Shown here: positions 54,160 through 61,953 of the stretch, one piece after another
Layout of the letters: every line of letters begins with the position of its first letter
Position numbering within the stretch: the stretch's first letter is position 1
NCBI RefSeq assembly: GCF_002835935.1
Contig: NZ_PJCF01000007.1
Location: 62,001-126,000 of the forward strand
Reading direction: 5' to 3'
Length of the DNA: 64,000 bases
From: Paraglaciecola sp. MB-3u-78
GTDB lineage: Bacteria > Pseudomonadota > Gammaproteobacteria > Enterobacterales > Alteromonadaceae
Made by a program: the position numbers and the translations under genes
The notes under the pieces: model-generated
Told to the model about the DNA's origin: nothing
Database searches by the model: none
Seen by the model: only the letters and a program-made list of their open reading frames with translations

Positions 54160-54579
54160 TTAAATACCGAATTTTAGCTGCTCTCTGTCAACGTCATTCT
54201 TTTCTTGATTTCGGATATATTCCCTAACCATTTCTTCGTCAAGTCCTACTGTAGATACAAAATACCCTCTAGCCCAAAAGGCTTCCCCTGCGAAATTCTT
54301 TTGTTTACCTTTAAAATTTCGAGCTATTGATATTGCACTTTTTACTTTCAGGTAACCTACTACATTTTAAACCGCTAACTTTGGAGGTATGCTCAAACAC
54401 ATATGGACGTGATCCTTCATTAAGTGCCCCTCTTCTATCACTACTCCTTTTTGCTGCGCCAATTCGTGAAATATTTCTCCCAGATATTTTCTTAACGTTC
54501 CAAATATAATCTTTCGCCTTTTCTTGGGAATAAAGACGATATGGTATTTACAATCCCACCTTGTATTAATTAAAGTCAC
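54160..54579 (-). pseudogene. tnpA: IS200/IS605-type TnpA with one in-frame nonsense codon
   Basis: The Y1-transposase frame is 139 codons long and otherwise complete: YHIVFIPKKRRKIIFG, then DHVHMCLSIPPK with the HUH metal motif (HVH), then after one TAA the rest NVVGYLKVKSAI, FAGEAFWARGYFVSTVGLDEEMVREYI with the catalytic Tyr region. The stop (TAA at 54367-54369) replaces a serine codon of the family (AVSNVVGY), one base from TCA. No frameshift is present, so decay is recent or the codon is suppressible. Confidence 0.88.
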
Positions 54580-54705
54580 ACTGTGATTTGGCTGGAGCTC
54601 CCATAGATGCCTTTAAGTTGATTCCCATTTAGCCAATGTGAGAGCGAGTCACTAAATAATTCACTGGGTAAGTTGCTCCCAGTCGACGTCGGATATCCCA
54701 TCTAT

Positions 54706-55023
54706 TCACTGGTACGTCTTCAGTTCGCTTTTGTAGGACAGACTCCACTGGTGGATCACGTCGCCACGAACCCTTGCAAACAATACCTGTCCGACCACCG
54801 AAAACCACAGTTGAACTGGCCAATCCCCTGCGTAGAAAGTGCGTATTGATTCTCCGGCAGCATTGTAAACCTGGATCGTTCCATTACCTGTGGCAACAGC
54901 GACCGTGCCCGAAGGGTGCCGGTTGACGGCGCTAACGAAAGCCTCATGGGGGCCGAGTTCATTGGGAAGCTGGTCATTGAGCAGCATACTGAGGCGCTGC
55001 GGCGGAAGCGGCTTTCGATGGAC
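54706..55023 (-). pseudogene. GC-rich WD40-like protein remnant
   Basis: An open frame of 106 codons on the minus strand shows one WD40-like repeat (HEAFVSAVNRHPSG, VAVATGNGTIQVYNAAGESIRTF) and the next half-repeat (GQVLFARVRGDVIHQWSL), preceded by LNDQLPNELGP. Base composition is visibly more GC-rich than all neighbours, suggesting foreign origin. It has no convincing start; an ATG with AAGGG at 55034 leads into a different frame. I take it as a fragment of a larger WD40-repeat gene. The 54590-54705 stretch beyond it shows nothing recognisable. Confidence 0.5.
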
Positions 55024-55108
55024 TTAGAGATCATTCAGATACCCTTGTGACAAGTTAAATTCATCGAACAAATGGGAGTATAAGTAAAATAGACCATAAT
55101 TTTTATAT

Positions 55109-55121
55109 ATGCAAAAAGCAT
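55109..55121. promoter_or_regulatory. ATGC-N5-GCAT inverted repeat upstream of the WD40 remnant
   Basis: ATGC-AAAAA-GCAT lies ~75-90 bp upstream of the remnant. It sits in a ~50-bp stretch that matches the region upstream of the CHAT gene (61639 onward) at about 36 of 50 positions, ending in a common TGATTGTT. Confidence 0.45.
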
Positions 55122-55336
55122 TGATTTCATTGAAATTTGGGTGAATGAATTGATTGTTATGGCAGTTTGATAACTAAGAAAATTAACACTCAGTGGCATT
55201 GAGACGAGTACTGAACATGGGCGACTTAAAATTTGTATCTAAAGAAACACAAATGCCGCACTAAAAAGTAGACAATAGATATCAACGCGTGTCTACTTCG
55301 AATAGAGTCATTTTGACCTGAGCGATAAGTATCCGA

Positions 55337-55501
55337 TCAATCTATACGCGTATCGGGTCTACCGGGACGGGTATCTGGTCTACCTGGACGCGTATCGGGC
55401 CTGCCTGGACGCGTAACTGACTGCTCAGTTTTTTCAGCTTGGCTCTCTTTCTGATGACTATTTGTGGACTCATTTTCGTTGCTTTGCTCTGATTTTGACA
55501 T
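55337..55501 (-). CDS. 54-residue protein with C-terminal TRPGRPD repeats
   Basis: Small highly polar ORF: residues 1-30 are Ser/Glu/Gln/Asn-rich (MSKSEQSNENESTNSHQKES), and the C-terminus is TRPGRPD repeated three times, then TRID. The repeat corresponds to a 21-bp DNA tandem. There is a weak purine-rich stretch (GTGAGATGGG) before the ATG. I do not recognise a family. The basic Arg/Pro tail after an acidic head might bind nucleic acid or membranes, but that is a guess. It is divergent from the TolB/TPR gene. Confidence 0.45.
   Translation of the reverse strand: MSKSEQSNENESTNSHQKESQAEKTEQSVTRPGRPDTRPGRPDTRPGRPDTRID
55346..55408. repeat. 21-bp tandem repeat, three units
   Basis: Three 21-bp units beginning ACGCGTATCGGG, ACGGGTATCTGG and ACGCGTATCGGG, with a partial fourth (ACGCGT). 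They are in frame with, and encode, the TRPGRPD repeats of the small minus-strand ORF. Confidence 0.92.
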
Positions 55502-56166
55502 TACCCATCTCACTTTGTGATTATACTGAGAAATGAGTATAGACTCAGATTAGAGGAAAAACTATATTGTGTTTTGAACTTCTTCTATGAATATTTCAGC
55601 CAATAATAACAGGGAGTAACGCTTATTTTATCCCGCTTTTTCAGCCAGTTTATTTCCGAAATTCGTCGGCGAGAGGTTATTCCTGTTGTAATAACCTACG
55701 CCGTAGTTATGTGGTTAGTGCTGCAAGTAGCGGAGCTGACTTTTGACCCCTTAGGACTGCCAAAGGGTGGCATACGCTTGCTCATTATTATATCTATTGC
55801 TGGATTCCCAGCGGTGATTTTTTTAGCTTGGATACTCGATTTGAAGTCCCAAGGAGTCATGTTCGACTTGCCCTTATGGCAAGTTGAAGGCGCGGTAACT
55901 CGGCAACAGAAAAAAGCGAGTAGACCTTTGGCACTCTTATTGTGTTTATTGGTCATTGTGGGGACTTGGGGCTTAGTGATAATTTTGGATAATAGGATCC
56001 AGCCTGCAGAAGTCGAAGTGACAACACTTCAATCTCAATTTGAGCCTAAATTAGATGCAGTAGAAACGGATTTCCCTGCCAATTCAATTGCTGTCTTAGC
56101 CTTTGAAAATTTTGACGGACAACCTGAATCTAACTACTTTGCTGATGGACTAGCTGAAGAAATATT

Positions 56167-57717
56167 GTAACTATTCAGCCTCATGAAAATATATTTTGAC
56201 GATCCCAGCGATCGTATTGACTGATCCCGCTAGGATGTCAGACTTGCCTTAATATCACTTTAGTTATTAACCAATGAAGATTGACGGCATTGAAATCGAC
56301 AGTGTGATCGATTCAACAAAAAAGTTGCTTACAGAGGATAAATCAATTTCGCCGGCCTTAAGAGCGGCAATTGAATTGATCATGCTGGTTGTGTCTTTGC
56401 TTGCTAATCGATTAGGACTAAATAGCCAAAACAGCAGTAAACCACCCTCCACAGATTTTGATAGAAAGAAGAATTCAAGGACTAAATCTGACAATCCGGC
56501 CGGCGGCCAGAAAGGGCGGGAGGGTAAAACGCTGAGCCCGTTCGAAGAGCCCGATGTAGTCAAGGATATTCCCGTAAACAGGGCGCTATTGCCTCCTGGG
56601 AAGTATCGTGATGCTGGCGTCCAGTGTCGTCAAGTGGTTGACATAGAAATATCACGCATGGTCACCGAATACAGAGCGCAAATACTGCTCAACGAAACAG
56701 GCAAGAAATTCACAGCTGAGTTTCCACAAGGTGTTAACAGTGCTATCCAATATGGCGATGGCATTAAAGCGCACGCGGTTTACCTGTCACAATATCAATT
56801 GCTGCCTTATAAACGTATTGAAGAGTATTTTTCCGATCAACTCAATATTCCGATCAGTGCGGGAACCTTGTTTAACTTCAATCAAAAAGCGTCAGATTTA
56901 ATTGAGCAAACAGGTGCCGCGGATCGGATCAAAGCCGCACTACGAGCATCACCCGTGCTGCATGTTGATGAAACAGGCGTCAACATTAACGGCAAGCGGC
57001 GTTGGTTACATTGTGCCTCATCACTTACCTGGACGTATTTCCATGCCCACGATAAACGTGGGAAAGAGGCCATGGATGCGGCCGAGATACTGCCATGCTT
57101 TACGGGCATTCTGTGCCATGACCACTGGAAACCTTACTACAAATATATCCTATGTGAACATTCTCTGTGCAATGCCCATCATTTGAGAGAATTGGAAAGA
57201 GCGTGGGAGCAAGACAAGCAGAAATGGGCCAATGAAATGCGTGCACTGCTGACCAAGCTTTGTCAGGACGTGAAGGATAATGACGGTAAGTTAACGCCAG
57301 AGTCTGCCCGCGTCGCCAGAGAACAGTACCGTGAAATACTCTTTGAGGGTGATAAGGAGTGTCCGCCACCAAATGAGGAGGACCGACCAGCAGGACAACG
57401 GGGTCGTTTAAAACGAACCAAAGCGCGCGCCTTGCTTGAACGGCTCAGAGAATTTGAAAATGATGCGCTTAGATTTATCGAAATAAAAGATGTCCCCTTT
57501 ACTAACAATCAAGGGGAAAACGATATTCGAATGACAAAAGTACATCAAAAAATATCGGGATGTTTCAGAAGTCAAAACGGTGCGGATATGTTTTGTTTGC
57601 TTCGCAGTTACATATCCAGTTGTCGCAAGCAAGATGTTTCAGCAAGTGAGGCGTTGCGACTATTGTTCAAGGGCAGGCTTCCTGACATCTTTTCATCTGC
57701 GCGACCTGAATAGTTAC
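56167..57717 (+). mobile_element. IS66-family element (single tnpC), 8-bp target duplication
   Basis: A 1,551-bp element bounded by perfect 12-bp inverted repeats (GTAACTATTCAG) and flanked by direct copies of GAAATATT (56159-56166, 57718-57725). GTAA-starting ends and an 8-bp duplication are IS66 hallmarks. Only tnpC is present, without tnpA or tnpB, as in the ISBst12-like subgroup. The tnpC stop codon lies inside the right repeat. It interrupts the TolB/TPR gene in the same orientation. Confidence 0.96.
56274..57713 (+). CDS. tnpC: IS66 transposase TnpC
   Basis: Transposase of 479 aa. In order: an N-terminal leucine-rich segment, the NSSKPPSTDFDRKK motif, a TnpC zinc-ribbon-like region, and the IS66 DDE core with first Asp in VLHVDETGVNI, second in ILCHDHWKPYY, and Glu in NNQGENDIRMTKV, ending in the short C-terminal IS66 segment (RSQNGADMFCLLRSYI). 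The frame is intact, so the element may be active. More GC than the host gene around it. Confidence 0.95.
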   Translation: MKIDGIEIDSVIDSTKKLLTEDKSISPALRAAIELIMLVVSLLANRLGLNSQNSSKPPSTDFDRKKNSRTKSDNPAGGQKGREGKTLSPFEEPDVVKDIPVNRALLPPGKYRDAGVQCRQVVDIEISRMVTEYRAQILLNETGKKFTAEFPQGVNSAIQYGDGIKAHAVYLSQYQLLPYKRIEEYFSDQLNIPISAGTLFNFNQKASDLIEQTGAADRIKAALRASPVLHVDETGVNINGKRRWLHCASSLTWTYFHAHDKRGKEAMDAAEILPCFTGILCHDHWKPYYKYILCEHSLCNAHHLRELERAWEQDKQKWANEMRALLTKLCQDVKDNDGKLTPESARVAREQYREILFEGDKECPPPNEEDRPAGQRGRLKRTKARALLERLREFENDALRFIEIKDVPFTNNQGENDIRMTKVHQKISGCFRSQNGADMFCLLRSYISSCRKQDVSASEALRLLFKGRLPDIFSSARPE

Positions 57718-59400
57718 GAAATATTAAACCATTTATCAGGGATCCGAGAACTTAATGTTGCTGCCCGATCCTCTTCATTCAGGTTTCGCGGTGAACGGGT
57801 CGATGTTCGTGAGGTTGCACAATTATTAAATGTCGGGCATGTACTCGAGGGCAGTGTTAGGCGAGAGGGCAATCGCATTCGCATTAGCGCTCAATTGATA
57901 GATGGTAAAGAAGGATTTAACGCTTGGAGTAAATCTTACGATCGCAACCTTGATGATGTTTTTGCAATCCAAAGAGAAATAGCATTTGCGGTTGTAAATG
58001 AATTAAAGATAGCTCTGTCGGTTGATTCTCAAAATCGATTACAGCAAACACAATCAGAAAATATTGATGCTTACATTTTTTATCTGCAAGGATTAGAAAA
58101 ACTGCGCAGTTCACAACATGCAGAGCGTATCAGCACAGCTAACGAACTCTTTAATCAGGCACTGAACATAGACCCTACTTTTGCCCGCGCTTATGCGGGA
58201 ATATGCGAAGCTAACTTAGCACTGTATGAAATCACTAATAATGTTGACGAATTTACCAATGCTGAAATAGCCTGCGAAAAAGCCCAAAACCTCAATATTG
58301 ATAGCAATAGTGAGGTTAAGATAGCCTTGGGCCGTTTATATCGCGTTCGTGGTTTATATCAAAAAGCGGAAAATATCTTGCTCAAAGCCATCGCAATTTC
58401 CCCTACCGAGGTTGATGCATATATCGAGCTTGGCGAAATATATTCAGCCCAAAAGAAATTTGATAATGCTGAGGCGTCTTTTTTACGGGCAATAGATTTA
58501 AAGCGCAACTATTGGAAAGCGTATGAAGCCTTAGCTAACTTTTATTACACTAAAGAACAGTATAGTGATTCCGCCAACACTTATGAAATTGTTGCGCGCC
58601 TTACGCCAGATTCTTCAAAAGGGTATCTTGGTAAAGGCTCAGCGTATTGGATGCTTGGTGATACTAAACAAGCACTCCAAGCATATGAACGCTCACTAGA
58701 ATTAAATCCTTCTCGACAAGCCTACACCAATTTAGGCATGTTTTACTACTACGCGGGCCAATTTGAACAGGCAGTAGGTATGCAGTTGAAAGCATTAGAA
58801 TTTGCAGAAACGGACCACAGAGTTTGGGGGCGATTGGCCGAGAGTTATCGATTTATTCCTGCGCAAGAATCGGAGTCACAGTATGCTTATAAACGTGCAG
58901 CTGAACTAGCTCGTGATAATCTGCAAATTAATAAAGAGGATTGGCATACCCGAGCGATATTAGGCTTATATTTGGTTCATTTAGGTGAACAAGCAGAAGG
59001 AATGAATTTGCTCGAAGCAGCGATTGAAAAATCGCAACGGAATCCTGAAATTCTCTATTTTAAAGCTTTGGCTTTACTCCAAGAAGACGATGCGGAGCAA
59101 GCTATTACACTGCTACAAGAGGCCATAGTCCTTGAGCGATATTATCAGCAATTCATAGCTTTGGATCCCGATTTAAAACGCTTGCAAGACGATCCTCGGT
59201 TTATTTCTTTGATGCCTGCTGCCGAACTGTAACAATAAGAGCATTAAACAGTTTTTGAATAACCATTGTTTTAGGTTATTGGCTCAAGTTCGTTAGCACA
59301 CCTAGCTAATATCACACATAGCAAAAATCAATCCAATGAACCTAAACAAACATAACATTTGCGAAGTTACCTAAGAATATACGCGAACATCATCAATTCA

Positions 59401-61524
59401 CTATTGTTCAATCGCCTGCACTAAAGTCCAGCCGTTGCGTTTTGATTCGATAACTTTTACGGTCTCGCGCGCCTTCAATGTGCCAATATCCTTACCTGAA
59501 TTGTCATCATCGGCCCGCATTGTCTTGGCGGAATTGTTTGTATAAGAATCGGATACTATTTTGTTTAGATAGACCCAACCTCCCCGCGCCGATATGTGGA
59601 GTGTAACCGGTTGGTTAGCAATCCAAGGAGTGTCTGCCAATGGCTCAGTCTTAAAAATTTGTCCGGCGTTGCCGTCAAGATTGAGTTCGTATAGGCTCTT
59701 GTGTGACAAACCCAAAGCATCAAGTTTTTCAATAGCCTGCTGCAGACCCAATGAAACCAGATCCGGTAGCGGGATCCCTGGAGCAGCCATATACAGCGTA
59801 AGCCCGGTATCGTGAGGGATAATAGTGCCTACCTCGGGCTCGCTTCTAACAAAGGTACCTTCTGTTATACCTTCCTCTGGAAGAGCAACAACTCGTTCAA
59901 CTGTTTCGATAGTCACTGGCAGGTTTTTCAACAGACTCCTTATCTGCTCCTCGTTCTTACCCTGTAGATTTTCCAGCTTAATGGTACCGTTAGAGACGAC
60001 GAGTTTAACTTCCTTGTCGACATCAAAACTGCTTAATGCCGGTGGATCAGTACGCAATACTGTGCCTTTTTTCTCGCTGCTGGGTATGCCGACAGTGTCA
60101 GGTGCTACTAATAATCCTGCTTTTTTAATGACGCTGGTTGCCTGCTTTACGTTGTAAGCCTCTTTGCTTATATCGGGAATGATTTTCTCAGACGACCACA
60201 TAAAATTCCCCGTCGCGATTAGAACCATCACAACTGCGGCAGCAATCAATCCTTTTATAGTCTTAGATATGCCAGGTTTTTGGATAACAGGAGCTTGGAT
60301 ATTCTGCTTTGGTGCTGCATTTGCAGTGGCATTTGACGGTGGTTTGGGCAATGGTGGAGCTGCTGGGATTGGTTTTTCAATGTCGAACAACACACCATCA
60401 GGTGAACGCATGAACAGCACCGGTGTCGCCCATTCCATGGTAGAAGAGTCTGCAAGCTTGATCGCTTTGCGACCTTCAGCAACGGCTGCATCCACAGGAT
60501 AGCCAGAAACGATGCGGGGATAAAAAGTACCGGCAAAACTCACTGCGGCCTTATCAGTAATCGGGAACTGCATTGCCACAACAGCCGGAATCCCGGCCAT
60601 AATCATGGCCGTGGCTACTCCAGCAAAAGGATCCTGACCTTTTTGCTTAGTGGCCTTGGCTGTGTCACAGGCATTTAAAAACACCAAGCGCAACGACTTG
60701 ACGTCTTGTAAAATAACGCCACCTAATGTTTGGCCGTCAAGTGCTAAGGGCTGACTATTTTCGTCCTCAAGCAGGAGTACACCGTGGCCTGTCGCACGGT
60801 CAAAGTCGCCGTGCCCCATGTAATGCAACACGTGATAGTCTTTCTCAGATAACTTGTTACTGAGTCGTTGAGTGGTGGCCGGTCGTTCCAAAAAGTCCAC
60901 TTCAACTCCACTTTGCCGTGCCCATGAACGCTCAATCAGTTGACGTTCCTGCTCTAAATTTAATGGCGTTACGCCTTCGGGACTGGACATAACAACCAGA
61001 ATTCGCAAGGGCAATTCAAAAGCTTGAGGTGCGAAGGGACGCTGTACATTTAAGTAACGCACAAGTGGCGTGTTGCGCGATAGATTCAAGTAGTCGCGAG
61101 TTTCTTCGCGATACAATAACTCCCACGGCAAACTGGCCAGTGCAGCCACATCAGAATCTGTGGGATCAATCTGTAATTTGATACGAAGACCACTGTCGTC
61201 GCCGCTGACCATTCCAATACTTTGATCAAAAAGCGTTTTGGTGGCGCCGATAAAAAGGCTCTCAAAGAGAGCTTTGGGCAGTTCGTGGGACTGTGGCATA
61301 TCGGCTCTTGACATCGACATCTCGCGAGTTGCGTCAGCGTCTATATCTGGAGATGATGCACCCCGAAAGGTCCCGGCCAGCTTTTGCATCATGCCAGCAG
61401 CGTCATCCAGTTCAAATGGTAGACGTAATTTGGAACTACCTTCACCCGCGGGTGATTGGATACTGATGATGTAATCCTCACCTTGCTTGGATTCAATTTT
61501 GATAATGAAATCTTTATAATGCAT
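59401..61524 (-). CDS. CHAT-domain protease fused to a membrane helix, PASTA repeats and an SH3-like domain
   Basis: Protein of 707 aa. Residues ~80-380 form a CHAT caspase-like peptidase with the predicted catalytic His238 (HYMGHGDFD) and Cys286 (VFLNACDTA); an N-terminal ~75-aa region is unassigned. A Pro/Ala linker (381-415) leads to one transmembrane helix (about 424-442). Then come about three PASTA-like repeats (447-512, 514-582, 583-646: IPDISKEAYNVKQATSVIKKAGL, ...LPDLVSLGLQQAIEKLDALGL). A C-terminal SH3-like segment (GTLKARETVKVIESKRNGWTLVQ) ends it. The topology suggests a cytoplasmic protease with an outward sensor, or the reverse. It is encoded alone, with higher GC than its surroundings. 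Confidence 0.85.
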   Translation of the reverse strand: MHYKDFIIKIESKQGEDYIISIQSPAGEGSSKLRLPFELDDAAGMMQKLAGTFRGASSPDIDADATREMSMSRADMPQSHELPKALFESLFIGATKTLFDQSIGMVSGDDSGLRIKLQIDPTDSDVAALASLPWELLYREETRDYLNLSRNTPLVRYLNVQRPFAPQAFELPLRILVVMSSPEGVTPLNLEQERQLIERSWARQSGVEVDFLERPATTQRLSNKLSEKDYHVLHYMGHGDFDRATGHGVLLLEDENSQPLALDGQTLGGVILQDVKSLRLVFLNACDTAKATKQKGQDPFAGVATAMIMAGIPAVVAMQFPITDKAAVSFAGTFYPRIVSGYPVDAAVAEGRKAIKLADSSTMEWATPVLFMRSPDGVLFDIEKPIPAAPPLPKPPSNATANAAPKQNIQAPVIQKPGISKTIKGLIAAAVVMVLIATGNFMWSSEKIIPDISKEAYNVKQATSVIKKAGLLVAPDTVGIPSSEKKGTVLRTDPPALSSFDVDKEVKLVVSNGTIKLENLQGKNEEQIRSLLKNLPVTIETVERVVALPEEGITEGTFVRSEPEVGTIIPHDTGLTLYMAAPGIPLPDLVSLGLQQAIEKLDALGLSHKSLYELNLDGNAGQIFKTEPLADTPWIANQPVTLHISARGGWVYLNKIVSDSYTNNSAKTMRADDDNSGKDIGTLKARETVKVIESKRNGWTLVQAIEQ

Positions 61525-61953
61525 AGGTGCACCTCAAACTCGGTTGATTACGACTGGTAGGTGTAGATTCTGCGTCCATCAATTGTTTTAGTCTCTATTG
61601 TCCTTGAGAGTAAAAAGAATAGAACACTTACCAAATCTATGCAATATGCATTAATTTTGCTGATATTTAGATAATTAAACTGATTGTTGAGCCATGTTGA
61701 CCGACGATTTTAGCTAAGGCTATGGTCGTATTAACGTCGATTGGAAAAAGTTATTAGAGGGGATTTTGAGCATAACGCGACATAAGTAACCTTATATTGT
61801 TTAGATGATTTTAGTCCTTTGTCAACAGTCGAAGATACTTTGTCTCAAGCTCACTTTGGCACATTTGAGTCTGTCACTTATATCAAATACATGTAAAGTT
61901 AAGTGCAGACTCGTGCAACTAAATGTGAAACTAAGTGCTTGGCAAACCCAATA
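61525..61953. other. gene-free interval upstream of the CHAT gene
   Basis: 429 bp between the CHAT start and the RND gene stop with no ORF I can support. It should hold the CHAT promoter. The only structured element I see is the ATGC-N5-GCAT repeat at 61639-61651. Confidence 0.6.
61639..61651. promoter_or_regulatory. ATGC-N5-GCAT inverted repeat upstream of the CHAT gene
   Basis: ATGC-AATAT-GCAT, 115 bp upstream of the CHAT ATG, begins a ~50-bp stretch resembling the one upstream of the WD40 remnant (55109 onward). It is a candidate shared operator. Confidence 0.45.

Larger units (their letters stand above)
55625..59232 (+). pseudogene. TolB-like/TPR membrane protein split by an IS66-type element
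   Basis: The two halves (55625-56166 and 57726-59232, one frame after removing the element and one 8-bp duplication) encode a ~682-aa protein. It has an N-terminal EIRRREVIPVVITYAVV-type segment, two or three membrane helices (to ~residue 115), and a TolB/FlgO-like domain (SIAVLAFENFDGQPESNYFADGLAEEIL | NHLSGIRELNVAARSSSF, then HVLEGSVRREGNRIRI). A long run of TPR repeats (ANELFNQALNIDPTFARAYAGI, ALQAYERSLELNPSRQAYTNLG) completes it. Homologues are often fused to cyclase or DNA-binding domains; none is present. There is no ATG at the 5' end: AGGGAG at 55611-55616 precedes an ATT at 55625. Confidence 0.88.

Noticed and set aside
54756-55034. 92-codon minus-strand ORF starting at 55034 with a good ribosome-binding site
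   Set aside because: Its residues are Ser/Arg-rich with no family pattern, while the overlapping frame gives a WD40 repeat; I treat this one as the wrong frame behind a relocated start.
55346-55408. 21-bp repeats near 55.35 kb as iterons of a replication origin
   Set aside because: They are in frame with an ORF and encode TRPGRPD; no replication initiator gene or AT-rich melting region accompanies them.
56267-57508. Several long frames antisense to the IS66 transposase
   Set aside because: All lie inside tnpC, which has clear family motifs; the antisense frames reflect its codon composition.
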